Shown: in pieces, positions 10,214 through 19,977 of the stretch
How positions within the stretch are numbered: position 1 is the stretch's first letter
How the letters are laid out: every line of letters starts with the position of its first letter
Assembly: GCA_010909165.1 (NCBI GenBank)
Contig: VJWM01000371.1
Location: 1-29,546 of the forward strand
Reading direction: 5' to 3'
Source: Anthoceros angustus
Taxonomy: Eukaryota > Streptophyta > Anthocerotopsida > Anthocerotales > Anthocerotaceae
Length of the DNA: 29,546 nucleotides
Program-made: the position numbers and the translations under genes
Notes under the pieces: model-generated
The model's input: the letters and a program-made list of their open reading frames with translations, nothing else
What the model was told of the DNA's origin: nothing
Database searches by the model: none

Positions 10214-10700
10214 GACTGCTGCTGTTGCTCCCGGAGCTACCTCCCGCACCCGCTCCCACCCCTAGTTCTACACCTGGGCCGCTGCAGGCCAGCCATTCCC
10301 CCGCAGCTCATCGCAATCCTGGCAGCCTGTGGCAGCGAGCGGAGCCTCCCAGTCAGCCCAGGGGCAGCAGCCGGAGCTGCAGCAGGTCCACAATCTGGCC
10401 GCAGCTTGGGGATTCACAGGATCCGCACAGCAGCAGCAGCAGCGGGAGACGAACCGAGGGAGCAGGCTGCACTGGGCTCACGCTTGCCGCATTCTGGCGC
10501 CATCCGTGCGGCCTTGAGACATTCCGATGGCACATACCTCGGCAGGTTCACGCTCCGTCCCGGGATCGCGAATGCTTCGGCGCACAGATTTGGAACTGCC
10601 AGACATGAATTTCCGGCACGCGTCCATCTCATTACCTATTACCTCCAGCCTTGCCCTGCGCTGCTCGCCATTGGAGAAAGCTGGTGAGCCTCTACAGTGA
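10214..10700 (-). promoter_or_regulatory. GC-rich 5' leader/promoter-proximal region of the kinase
   Basis: This is the sequence upstream of the kinase ATG in gene orientation. It holds several upstream ATGs (for example in ATGGCGAGCAGC and ATGTCTGGCAG contexts) and a short CTG/CAG-rich segment near 10427-10442. A good plant splice-donor sequence, GAG|GTATGT, falls at 10540-10532. If transcription starts above about 10550, the leader would carry short upstream frames or a leader intron. The start site cannot be fixed from sequence, and no convincing TATA box was found. Confidence 0.4.
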
Positions 10701-10947
10701 CTGAATTTAGGGCGGGGCCCGCCCATCCCATCAACGGCGTCCGTTATCTGGTCCGATCGTCCCAACGGAACGGGGAACCCACCCGTAGTGGGCATCAAGG
10801 ATCCTGGCTCCCATTACCTCCTGATCGGGATGCTGCTATTGTCTGCTTCTTTCCGGGATGGGATTTGTGTGCTGTCATATGTAACTAGTTGGTATTATTA
10901 AAGGGTTCTTTCAGCTATCTATAAAGAGACGTGGGAGTCGGACGCAG

Positions 10948-10974
10948 GAAGAAGAAGAAGAAGAAGAAGAAGAA
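10948..10974. repeat. (GAA)9 microsatellite
   Basis: Nine uninterrupted GAA units (TTC on the kinase strand) lie about 0.73 kb upstream of the kinase ATG. TTC/CT-rich tracts are frequent in plant promoters and leaders, so it may belong to the promoter region. Confidence 0.95.
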
Positions 10975-11027
10975 TTTTATTTAAGTCCACTAAGGACGGA
11001 TTTTTGTTGAGGGAAGCAAGTTTCGTA

Positions 11028-11073
11028 GGGGGGAGGGGGGAGGGAGGAGGGAAGAGGAGAGAGGGGAGCGAGG
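11028..11073 (+). repeat. G-rich polypurine tract with G-quadruplex potential
   Basis: The tract contains runs of six G's separated by single A's, followed by GGGAGGAGGG and further GA-rich sequence. At least four runs of three or more G's lie close together, which fits a G-quadruplex consensus on the plus strand. Confidence 0.75.
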
Positions 11074-11255
11074 ATAGTTAGGATGGATGACTACTCAAAA
11101 GAATAAATGGCCATTTCTTGAAAAGGCATTTATCTTTATTTGTGTGCTTTCTTTTAAGGAAGGGAGCTTGGGTGCACTAAACATTGCTCCTTGTGAGCAT
11201 GTGCCTTGGTCCTTGTATCCTTGACCTTAAGTATTTGCTTTCCCAGTATAACCCG

Positions 11256-11350
11256 GTCGTACAAGGTAAGCACTTGTATTCATCTAAGCACTTCCTCAAC
11301 AGACAACCAAGTAAAACAAAACTAATGTACAAATATAGGTACAAACCAAT
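11256..11350 (-). repeat. 95-bp dispersed direct repeat, copy 1
   Basis: This copy aligns without gaps to 11862-11956 with 12 differences by hand count (about 87% identity), ten of them transitions. Copy 2 begins exactly at a polypurine run, so both copies are probably LTR starts of one gypsy family, read on the minus strand. Confidence 0.85.
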
Positions 11351-11766
11351 AACAATAGGACAAAGTAGCTTGCACGTCATGGCACAAGCACACTCCCCAC
11401 GAGAACAACACGCGAATTCCTCACACATCGCCCTCGGAGTCATAGCTTTGGCCTCCTCACAACACTCTTGCAGTACATATCTACAGGACAAGCTCAGATC
11501 TATATATACTAGTCCTTGGCATCGGTATATTCCTAAGATATCCTATTGGCATCAGCATATGCCGAAAATTTCCTAAGAATATACTATAATATGCAAAGAA
11601 TATGCTAAAGCATGTTACTTGTGCTTATCCACTTAGCTATCGCTAACCATTTAGAGGGAAAGTTAGAGGGCCCCTTGCTTGTGAGTGGGTGTAGACAATG
11701 ATTGATCTCTCAGAATCCGGCTCTCTACACAAGTCTCATGGGACGAAGGATTTAGATTAATTAATA

Positions 11767-11796
11767 CTAATTACTTACTTAAAGATAAGTAATTAG
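11767..11796. repeat. 11-bp stem inverted repeat
   Basis: CTAATTACTTA (11767-11777) and TAAGTAATTAG (11786-11796) are perfect reverse complements around an 8-base spacer. They lie in an AT-rich stretch inside the presumed LTR between the two 95-bp repeats. Confidence 0.8.
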
Positions 11797-11861
11797 ATTA
11801 AATAATGCTAATCAAACACTAAACCTAAGTGCAGAGATTAGTGTCACATGGCATGACTACT

Positions 11862-11956
11862 GTCGCACGAGGTAAGCACTTGCATTCATATAAGCATTTC
11901 CTCAACAGACAACCAAGCAAAACAAATCTAATATGCAAGTATAAGTGCAAACCAAT
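11862..11956 (-). repeat. 95-bp dispersed direct repeat, copy 2 (likely LTR start)
   Basis: This is the partner of 11256-11350. On the minus strand it begins ATTGGTTTGCACTTATAC immediately after a run of six G's. That is the expected order at the junction between the polypurine tract and a 3' LTR. A TG dinucleotide at 11954-11953 would be the LTR 5' end. Confidence 0.8.
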
Positions 11957-11966
11957 CCCCCCTTGA
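11957..11966 (-). other. Polypurine tract candidate of the minus-strand gypsy element
   Basis: On the minus strand the sequence reads CAAGGGGGG just before the 95-bp repeat. It sits about 75 bp downstream of the TAA that ends the integrase-PHD frame, where a gypsy plus-strand priming site is expected. Confidence 0.5.
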
Positions 11967-12040
11967 TAATGTGAGTCAAAACTCCAAGTCATAATATTAT
12001 CATTAGTAGGACTACACACGTACACACCTCATGTAGCGCA

Positions 12041-12690
12041 TTATGCACAAAACCAATCTTCTTCAAGGTCGTCCAGTGGTGGCTGAACACAAAACATATG
12101 GTATGCCCTGTTGCACCAATCACAAAGAAGCATCACATCATCAGTACATCCACAAATCTGTGACTCCAAGTCTTTGGGTGGATGCCACATTGTAGGCTGC
12201 AGTTGAGGGGCCAAATTGGGCAAGTGGCATGGTGTGCAGTTCTTGAGGTGATCCTACCATCTTCGACCATCGGATCCTTCAAGCTCAAGCACTCCATCTT
12301 TGCCTACCCACATGAGCCGCAAGATGACTCCATTAGTGGATACCTCCAAGGTGTTGGCTGGCTTCCGATGCAGGTAGATATAGTCTCCAACTTCAAACTT
12401 GCGCAGCTTGGGTTTCCATGTCCCTCCTCTTGTGTAAGCATAGCGCAGTTGATCACTATGCTACGCTATGGTAAGGTTCTCCGTTGCCATGGGCATAATC
12501 CGTATAAAAAGCTTTGACGTCTTTCCAAGTCTCGTAGGCAGTCATCTGAATTGCGCCAATCCACTGGTGCTTGTAGCCTTGCTTGCCTTACGTTTGGCAA
12601 AAATGGTTGTCGCCCATAAAACAAGTAGTATGGTGAAAAGTTGCTCAAGGCTGCTTGATTGCTCATCCTGCGTCGGAAAGAAAGGAGAGC
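12041..12690 (-). pseudogene. Ty3/gypsy integrase C-terminal region fused to a PHD finger, broken
   Basis: Reading the minus strand from about 12690: NFSPYYLFYGRQPFLP is the conserved stretch after the gypsy integrase core. A frameshift near 12490 leads into IMPMATENLTIA, a TAG where Gln is expected, then RYAYTRGGTWKPKLRKFEVG and DYIYLHRKPAN, the usual integrase C-terminal fold. After DGRRW another TAG (expected Lys) precedes DHLKNCTPCHLPNL. The end is a PHD-type zinc finger: ICGCTDDVMLLCDWC, AYHMFC, QPPLDDLEEDWFC, then TAA at 12043-12041. Six of the eight C4HC3 ligands remain. The first Cys is Ser, and the last Cys is lost to the early stop. PHD fingers bind histone H3 tails, so it may have guided integration in the way chromodomains do in other gypsy clades. 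The integrase catalytic core is absent. Confidence 0.88.
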
Positions 12691-12719
12691 ATATAGCGAT
12701 AACCGAGTAGGTCTCCAAC

Positions 12720-13560
12720 TTCGCGAACGCTCTTTTAGATCAAGAATTCGTGGTCTCCTTTCGTCAGCTTCTAATGGACAATCCCAAGTATCGAAAGCTG
12801 ATGCGCGATGTAGTAAAGGGAGTTTAGGAGGGAAGAACTCCCATAAGGATTAGAGATGTACGGGTAGTCGAGTTATTGGATTTGGGGGCTAGCAAGATAT
12901 CTGTGGAGGTAAATAGATGTCTCATTCCGCACGTACCATTGGATTTGGGATCTGGAGTAAATTTCATGATAGAAGAAACAGCAAACAAACTGGGGTAGGT
13001 TAGGTTCGAGCGCACAAGGACCGTCTTGAGGATGGCCGACCAAACTCGCAAACGACCATTGGGAGTTATTCGACATGTTCCCACTGTCATCGGTGACATT
13101 TCTTTCCCTCTCACCTATATCGTCATGCGGATTGTTTCAGATCTAGGATATCAAGTGTTGATAGGAAGACCATGGTTGTATAGAAGCAAGAGTTAGTTTG
13201 ATTAGGGAAAGAAGCTTGTCAGTTTCCAATCGCTTAAGGGGATGGCCCCAGCACATTCGAGTGTGAGTTGGAACAAAGAAGCATATGAGGGGGAAACTAA
13301 GTCCCTATCCGATGGTTACACCTCGAAAGAACTGGGTGAGACAGACAAAGATAGCTCATTGCAAGGCATGCATGCTTACTATCCATCCAATCTCGAAGAC
13401 ATAACCTTTTATTTGGAAAGTTTTCATGTAGACATCGAAGACGGCTCCAACGAGGATGAGGAGCCGAGACGGAATTGCTACCTAGAAAGGGAAAGCATGT
13501 GAGCGAGATTTTCCAGATGAAGGATCCGGAAGTAGCAAAGGGAGTAGTCCAGAGGGACCG
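12720..13560 (+). pseudogene. Gypsy pre-protease segment and retropepsin-like protease, broken
   Basis: Frame 0 reads ANALLDQEFVVSFRQLL, then NPKYRKLMRDVVKGV and a TAG. RIRDVRVVELLDLGASKISV follows, then VPLDLGSGVNFMIEETANKLG and another TAG, MADQTRKRPLGV, IGDISFPLTYIVMR and GYQVLIGRPWLYRSK before further TAG codons near 13195-13206. The PLDLGSGVN block occupies the place of the aspartic protease active site: the catalytic Asp is kept, but the canonical D-S/T/G-G triplet is altered. GYQVLIGRPWL is the conserved second half. From 13242 to 13502 a short acidic frame links to RT. The gene cannot be translated intact. Confidence 0.8.
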
Positions 13561-13896
13561 GTGGATCATGATGCCTTGGAAGATGTGGAATTGGAATCAA
13601 GGAAGGTAATCCGAGTACGTAGGCATTTATCCAATGAAGAGAAGAGAGGCCTCAAGGAGCTGCTGCTAGAGTATTTGGATTGTTTCGCATTCAAAGTAAC
13701 TGATATGACAAGAATACCGGAAGAACTCGATGTACATCGAATTGATTTGAAGGAGGGAGCTACACCGGTGAGGATAAAGCAATATAGGCTAAATTTGAAA
13801 TATTCTGTAGTGGTGAAAGATCAGCTAGATCAATATTTGGAGGCCGGGGTGATCTATCCAGTATTGACAAGTGAGTGGGTAACACGATTAAGGTAA
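13561..13896 (+). pseudogene. Gypsy reverse transcriptase, N-terminal part only
   Basis: Frame 1 carries RRHLSNEEKRGLKELLLEYL, a region before RT, then IPEELDVHRIDLKEGATPVR, KQYRLNLKYSVVVKDQLDQY and LEAGVIYPVLTSEWV. This is the start of a plant gypsy RT up to SEWV. The palm that should follow, with both catalytic Asp motifs, is missing. The sequence jumps to the end of RT at about 13907. Confidence 0.9.
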
Positions 13897-13906
13897 ATTT
13901 TTCCTA

Positions 13907-14704
13907 GTGTGTTGGGACTGTCACCTGTCGCACCTACGACAATGTTTGCAGAGGTGTAGGGAGACCAACTCGAAACTACATCCAATCAAGTATTATTGCA
14001 AGTATTATTTTGGTATGCCTGAAGGGATTTTGTTGGCTCATCGAGTTTCGGCACGGGGTCTAGAAGTGGACAAGGAAAAGGTAGTTGTGATAGCAGAAAT
14101 GGATGCACCAGTAATAGTTAAGCAAGTTCGGGCATTCATTGGCTTGGTAGGATATTACAGGAGGTTCATTGTCAGCTTTGCGAAGAAAGCCGCACCCCTT
14201 ACGCAGTTACCGAAGAAGAACGTAGCGTTTGATTGGACGGAAGAACGACAACTTGCTTTCTTGAACCTGAAGCAGAGCTTGATGGAGGCACCAATTTTGC
14301 AGCCTCCTGACTGGGAAAAACCCTTCCATGTGTTTGTAGATGTATCCGCTTGCGCAATTGGGGCAATACTGAGTCAAAACGATGAGAAGAAGCATGATCG
14401 ACCCATCTTCTACGCGGGGAGGCAACTATCGGATTTCGAGAAGAAATATTCCACGACAAAGCGAGATGCACTGGGAATCATTTACTCATGCAAGAAGTTT
14501 CGACACTATTTGTTGGCTCGCAAGGTTGTATTTTATGTGGATCACTTTGCGCTCAAATATTTGGTCAACAGACCCGACTTATCTGGATGGATTGCGAGAT
14601 AGATACTGTTATTGCAAGAGTTCGATTATGAGGTCGAAACAAGGGTAGGGAAGAAACATGTGAATGCTGATTTCATCTCCAAGATAAAACATGCTATACA
14701 GTGA
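13907..14704 (+). pseudogene. Gypsy RT C-terminal end, RT-RNase H connection and RNase H, broken
   Basis: Frame 2 opens with HLSHLRQCLQRCRE, the segment just after the YxDD box. LEVDKEKVVVIAEM, VRAFIGLVGYYRRFIVSFAK and FDWTEERQLAFLNLKQ follow, the standard gypsy RT-RNase H connection. RNase H begins FHVFVDVSACAIGAILSQ (first Asp kept) and continues PIFYAGRQLSDFEKKYSTTK. RDALGI stands where (E)REAL is usual. A TAG at 14600-14602 replaces the Trp of the conserved GRIARW phrase. The same frame then runs LLLQEFDYEVETRVGKKHVN to a TGA at 14702-14704. A small in-frame duplication encodes KYYCKYYF near 13990-14013. Confidence 0.92.
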
Positions 14705-14730
14705 AGGGGGTGAATATCCGAACCCCCTTC
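14703..14730. repeat. 9-bp hairpin / polypurine run at the end of the gypsy frame
   Basis: GAAGGGGGT (14703-14711) pairs with ACCCCCTTC (14722-14730) around a 10-base loop, overlapping the TGA stop. The left arm could serve as a polypurine tract, with an LTR beginning near TGAATATCC. Confidence 0.6.
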
Positions 14731-17700
14731 TGGTTGAACGAAACCTCCTTCACTAATAACACATAGACAGCCCTACTTCGTCCCTGCTGTGTCTTTGTCT
14801 CCTAGAGGTTCTTGTGGTTCGTTGCATTACCAGGTTGGGAGAATTTTCCATCTTGATTTCACCATGTACGCGTACAGGCTGTCTCTCTTAAGCGAGACCC
14901 AGCCCTTTTTGCCCTTGGTCATAGGCCAAGGACAATTGTAGCTGGGTTATTGCTCTGGGCCATAGGCCAAGGAGATCATGTGACTGGTGCCATGACTTAG
15001 CTTTGTGAGCAGGCTAGGTAGGCATGCAACTGTCACAGCTGCTGCCTTGGCAGTGGTGGCGGCACCTACAAACCCATATGAGCGGAGTAGGGGCACCCGG
15101 CGAGCACTTTCATCAAACACATGCGAGGGTAGGGGCGTCGGGGCGCTGCGGCTACATCGATCCCGATCCTGGTCTCAATGAAAAAAAAACTTGATCACGG
15201 ACATACCTTTCCGGAGAAATTTGGAATCGTGCTAGCATATTGTCAAGTAGAATATAAAGGATACTCTGCGCACCTCTTCAAATGACGACGGCCCGGATGC
15301 TTCACCATTGCTACTTGTATGATATGAAATTTTTTCAAAGTGATCTCTTCCTCCATCCCCTTGGATCTATGTTAACACCTTCTGGCGCTTATCGTATTTG
15401 TTGGCCACACTCTCCAAGCTGGTATTCCACGAAAAGATTTCCGGGCTTGGCCAACATGTCTCTAGCAGCTTACACATCAACTGCTTGGTCATCCATGACT
15501 TAAACACCTTTCCCTTTCTTGCTTGTCCCCGAGGCGTGTTTCTTACAGAGCTCTCCTGCTTCCCATTTGGAAAAAATCTTGTCCACATTCTCCACACCTT
15601 CCCATCACCTTGTAATACACGAATGTGGGTCCGATTGTCCACTTTGTTACCTTGTACACGTCGTCCTCCGCCCTTCATCGTCTTCAATCAAACCTAGGAC
15701 TTTGTGCAGTTGTATTTCCAGGACATGGTCATTTGCACTTCTTCCCTCTTTGCGATGATCAACTCGTCCCTTAAATACCTGACTTGCTCTATAAAGTTCA
15801 TCTTCTTTCTTACGGACATCATATTGTGATCTCATTGCAAGCACCGCATCTCATGCCGATAAGCCCACAATACACATGTGCTTCAACATATTGGAACCGC
15901 TTCTTTCCGGGTGAGATATCGATAAGTGCTGCGTGGTGTGGTTACCACCAAGAACTCCCATGACATACTTCTTTGCACGCCATTGCTTCGATCCGATTGC
16001 TCGGATCGGCACTCGCTCGGATCAATCATACACAAAAGAGAACTCCCTCCTCTATCCCCTTCGCTATAACACGGGCAAGATAGTTTGCCCAAGCCTCATC
16101 AACCCTCCGGATCTGCGTGCGGGTAATATGCCGGCCTCAAGTTCTCCAACTTCACTAACAACTTTCTGCACCACCTTGAGTATGCAATCCCTTAAGCGAG
16201 TCAATGGATCGCATCCCTCATAGCCTCTTCCAACCTTTCCTCGTCGGTTTGAATATGAGGTATGTCCCTCCTATGGCATCTTCTCTTCCACCCTTCTTTG
16301 CCTTTTGGTTTTCCTTCCCAATTCTCATCCCAGTGTGCGTGCTTCTGCACTTCCCTTGCCCTTTGCCACTCGAGGCTGCTGATCGTTCGGGGCATGAAGG
16401 TTGAGGAGGCGCCGGCGCGCCCCCTCCTCTTCACCTCCATACCCACATCCCCCCATCCGCCATGTCCTTTTCTCCGAGGACGAACCTGCTTGACCCGGTG
16501 CCATCTCTCTCATGTGTGGTGGGAGGATTCGTGGCGCCGGCCGGCCGGCGCCCCACCTGCCTTCCTTGAATCTTATAAACCGGTCCGGATCGTTGGCGGC
16601 TCTTGGGGAACAGATGGGCGGCCGGCGGCCGCCACGCATCCGGGTCATATTGCATGGTGGAACCATAACGGAAGAGTCGGAGTTAGAAGATTGGGAAGGT
16701 CCTCGGCATCTCTGTCCGATTCCTGCCCCGGATCCTTGACTGCAGATGCGCTTGACCAAGCTGGTAAAGCCCATCTTCCTCGTCGATGGGCCAAGCTCAC
16801 TCTCCTCATGATCTTCTTCCATACCTTCCACCACATCACCGGTTCTTGTATGGGCTTGGGCTCGATAGACATTTCCCTCTTGTGGGCCCTCATAGTTTGT
16901 GTAATCTTTTCGCGAGATAGCTCGTATGAGTGCCCTCGCAACTAGTGGTGCACGGAAGATGGTAGGAAAAACATATCCACAATTGACTCTCACATGTGAA
17001 GAAGCTGCGAAGGAATGCGATTGGGCAATACTCTGTCTCATGCATGGAATCGCGGAAATCTTCAACAAGGCCACGAGGTGCACACTTCTTCCAGTGAAAC
17101 CCTTTCGGGCTAAGAACAAGAGACTTGTATAAGCGGATCTGGAAACTTCCTCATCTTGGTATGCCTTTGTGGTGCACAAAAAGTGAACTCGGCTCCCCTT
17201 CATTGAAGTCCAAAGTAGCCCAAACAACCCGACCCGCTCTTGCTCTACGATTTGGCGAGCCCCCTATATCCATGATCCACAACTTCAACAAAGGGGTCCA
17301 TGGCGCATTGCGTCGATGAGGCTGTGGATCTGCAAGCATCCGATCCTTCTCCACAACCACAACATTGTCGAGCTGCCCGGATACACGCTGATATGGGATC
17401 TCCTCATAGTAAGTGTGAATCGGGGTGGAATAGGTTGTTTCGCTCTTACCAACCTTCTTCGTCCCTTGCTCTCCGGCCTTTGTGGGCGATTTTGGAGATG
17501 ATGCGCCCGATTTTTGCCCCAAGAATCGCCCCTCCATTGGAGCATGGCGGATGGCAAGATGTCTCGGCGACTGGATGGAGTGCCTCGCGATGTCCGCGTG
17601 GGCGGGTGCGCTCGCCTTTGAGCCTCCTCGGCCTTCTTGGCCGCATGGCGGTGTCATATTCCTCAAAATGGTCCTTCTTGCTCCTCCCGCTTGCCATCTT

Positions 17701-19977
17701 CAATCTCTGCAATTCAAGGCAACCCCACTCGTAATCACAAAGAGATGCACAACAGCCGTGACCGCTAACTCACTGCTCAAGATCGCTTGCCTCTCAAGAG
17801 CTTGGCGCACCGTGCGAGCTTGCGCTATCACGGCAGTTGCGCTCCAAACCGAGCTTGCGGCGGTCTTGGGCGGCGAGGGCGGTGTGGCGCCTCACTCGCA
17901 TCACGGCGATCACACGGTGGTGGTGCGCTCGGAGCGACAAGCGGCACACGGTGAGGTGTTGCGCTCGAAATCGCGGACATGAACGCGCTGTCAGCTGGCC
18001 TTGCAAACGGTAGCCCTTAAGTTCAGAAAAGAGGAGGCCTTAACGAGAACTGAAGCTAAACGACCTGTCAAAGTAGGGTTTTCTTCCATAACCCGAAATG
18101 GTTTTCAAAACCGTGTTTCTCTTAAATAACCCGCTATCTTAAACTCAATTTCGACCAGAGCTTACTATTTTTGCCGGCCGCCGCCATCAACTTTTCGCCG
18201 GTGGCTGCTGCAATTATGCTTGGATTTTCCGTTACAATCACGACCCGTCAACCACTTCATTGTCCGCACTTATTTGAGGCAATCCCATCAACCTCTTAGG
18301 CGGTGGCACTCGGGGATGCGAGGGCCGTCCGACGCGCCATATAGCAAAGCCGGGAGGGAGGCTTGATATCGCTAGCCACTACGGTGCCTGCAAAGTCTTG
18401 TGCTTTCCTTCCTTGCGCATTGCGATAAGTCGTGCGATGTTGCATTTGACGCTGCCTGCGGAGATGAGGTTGGTCTTGTTTCGCCATTGTCTTTTCCACA
18501 TACCATTCATGATACGTATGCAACTTGTGCGACCATGCACGTGGCGCGGAGGTTCAAGTGGAGGACCGGGCCCCTCGCAATTCAAAGAAATGGAGACATG
18601 GTCCGCAGGGGAAGAGGCTCGCTATCTTGAGCGCTCCTCCAAGTTCACATATTCGGTGCAATACCCACGTCCTCCACATGAAGGTTTGTTGTGGTTACCC
18701 ACTTTTGGAAGGCGTCATTAGCTTGTTAAGTCTGGCGCCCATGTAGGCTCTGGCGTCGACACTTGGCGTCACCAAACATGCCAGGTGTGCCTCACACCCC
18801 AATTTGCATCTATCTGACCATTGAGGAGCCCATCTACCGCCTCCCGGTCGAGAGTCCTCATCCCTCAAGCTGCGTGAGAATGGACCACTGTTGCCGCGGG
18901 ATTGTTTGATGGTGGTCACGGTGAAGACCTCCCAGGAGCACGAACCCTCAGGGATGAAGATGGGCGCCACTTCCGGACACACTGCGCGTCGATCGTTCCA
19001 TCCCAAGCCGTGGGTGAGACGGCGTCAAGCGAGCAAAGCATTGCACCTCAACGGAGTGCTGGTGTCACATTGAAGAAAAGTGAAGGAGAGGTAGTGGCGG
19101 TTCCGAAAACCATGTTGCGATCAAATGTGTGCTTGCGGTGACAAAGAAAAGTTTCAGAGCAAACACGATAATTTTTGAAGGGGATATCGGCCCCTTGGGC
19201 GAAACAACACCTTGTCGAAGAACACCTTTCCTAGAGCGACATATGTGCCCTACTTTGATAATGCACACACCCTTTAAAGGTCAGTGATAAAAGGCACTTT
19301 CAAGTCTACACAGCTGGAGCACAATAGGGTGTGGGCCCGTCTGCGTTTTTGTAGAATGCATAGAGGGCTGCCATTTTCATATGTTTATTACATAGAAAAC
19401 TTTTACTTTCAAGTGGTGGAACACAATGAAAACAATCTTGTACTAGCGAGTCTTATTTCAATGGTGAGAACATTGCAACAAACAAGCTAAAGGAGAAGTG
19501 GTCATCGGCATCGACAATAGTCATTCAAGAGTGCGGCGACTCATCCATGCCTTCGGCGGAGTCAAGTACCACGCCATATTCGGAGGCGGTCCATATCCTC
19601 CGCCTCGAAGTTGTCGTTCTCCTCCATTGCTTGCTCGTCTTCAATAGTATCATTCTTGGGCCCGGTCAGCGGTGTCGGCGCCACATCTAGCATCTGCGAC
19701 CCTCATCCAAAAGGTCGATCGTGGTCTTCAACCTTCGGCACTCAATGCAACCACTTGGGCTTTAAGGCAATGCTAGCGTCCTTAAAATGAACAAAGTTAG
19801 TTGCCCATGCGCAAGCATCCTTAAAATCAACAAAATTGAGTTGTAGGAGATACAGGTTTGAACACAACCTATTCATTACTACACTTATTTCCCAAACACT
19901 AGACCAACAATCCCAAGTTGCAACTCTCTTGAGGCGCTAAATATATATTTTCTTGAAGACAGCCTAGGAGGAGCCCA
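14731..19977. other. Decayed, gene-free stretch
   Basis: No domain was recognised on either strand. Small features are a duplicated CATAGGCCAAGGA word near 14920-14972, an A9 run at 15180-15189, and GGCCGGCC-type words near 16531-16550. The minus strand has long open frames (17227-16325, 17666-17151 and 17712-17446). The last reads MASGRSKKDHFEEYDTAMRP and GHREALHPVAETSCHP, loosely like the start of a BED-zinc-finger transposase, but the expected Cys pair is missing. I treat these as unidentified transposon remains at best. Confidence 0.4.

Larger units (their letters stand above)
12690..14704 (+). mobile_element. Degenerate Ty3/gypsy retrotransposon (protease-RT-RNase H)
   Basis: The plus-strand block runs from a pre-protease segment (FRQLLMDNPKYRKLMRD) through protease, reverse transcriptase and RNase H, with no integrase after it. 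It starts within a few tens of bases of the oppositely oriented integrase-PHD relic. Three frames and several stops are needed to read it. Confidence 0.92.

Noticed and set aside
10214-10249. Longer kinase N-terminus starting at GTG (10249)
   Set aside because: A GTG start is not expected in a plant nuclear gene. The first ATG after the upstream in-frame TAG is at 10213.
9842-10687. 281-codon open frame on the plus strand opposite the kinase
   Set aside because: It is antisense to the conserved kinase domain and its composition follows GC-rich kinase codons. No recognisable domain.
12720-14704. Endogenous pararetrovirus (protease-RT-RNase H without integrase)
   Set aside because: The RT and RNase H wording matches plant Ty3/gypsy elements, and no movement or coat protein is present. 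Loss of integrase is better explained by truncation.
16325-17227. 300-codon minus-strand open frame as a real gene
   Set aside because: No family resemblance, uneven composition with Gly/Arg-rich second half, and no ATG context or neighbour that supports it. Kept only as part of the unclassified region.
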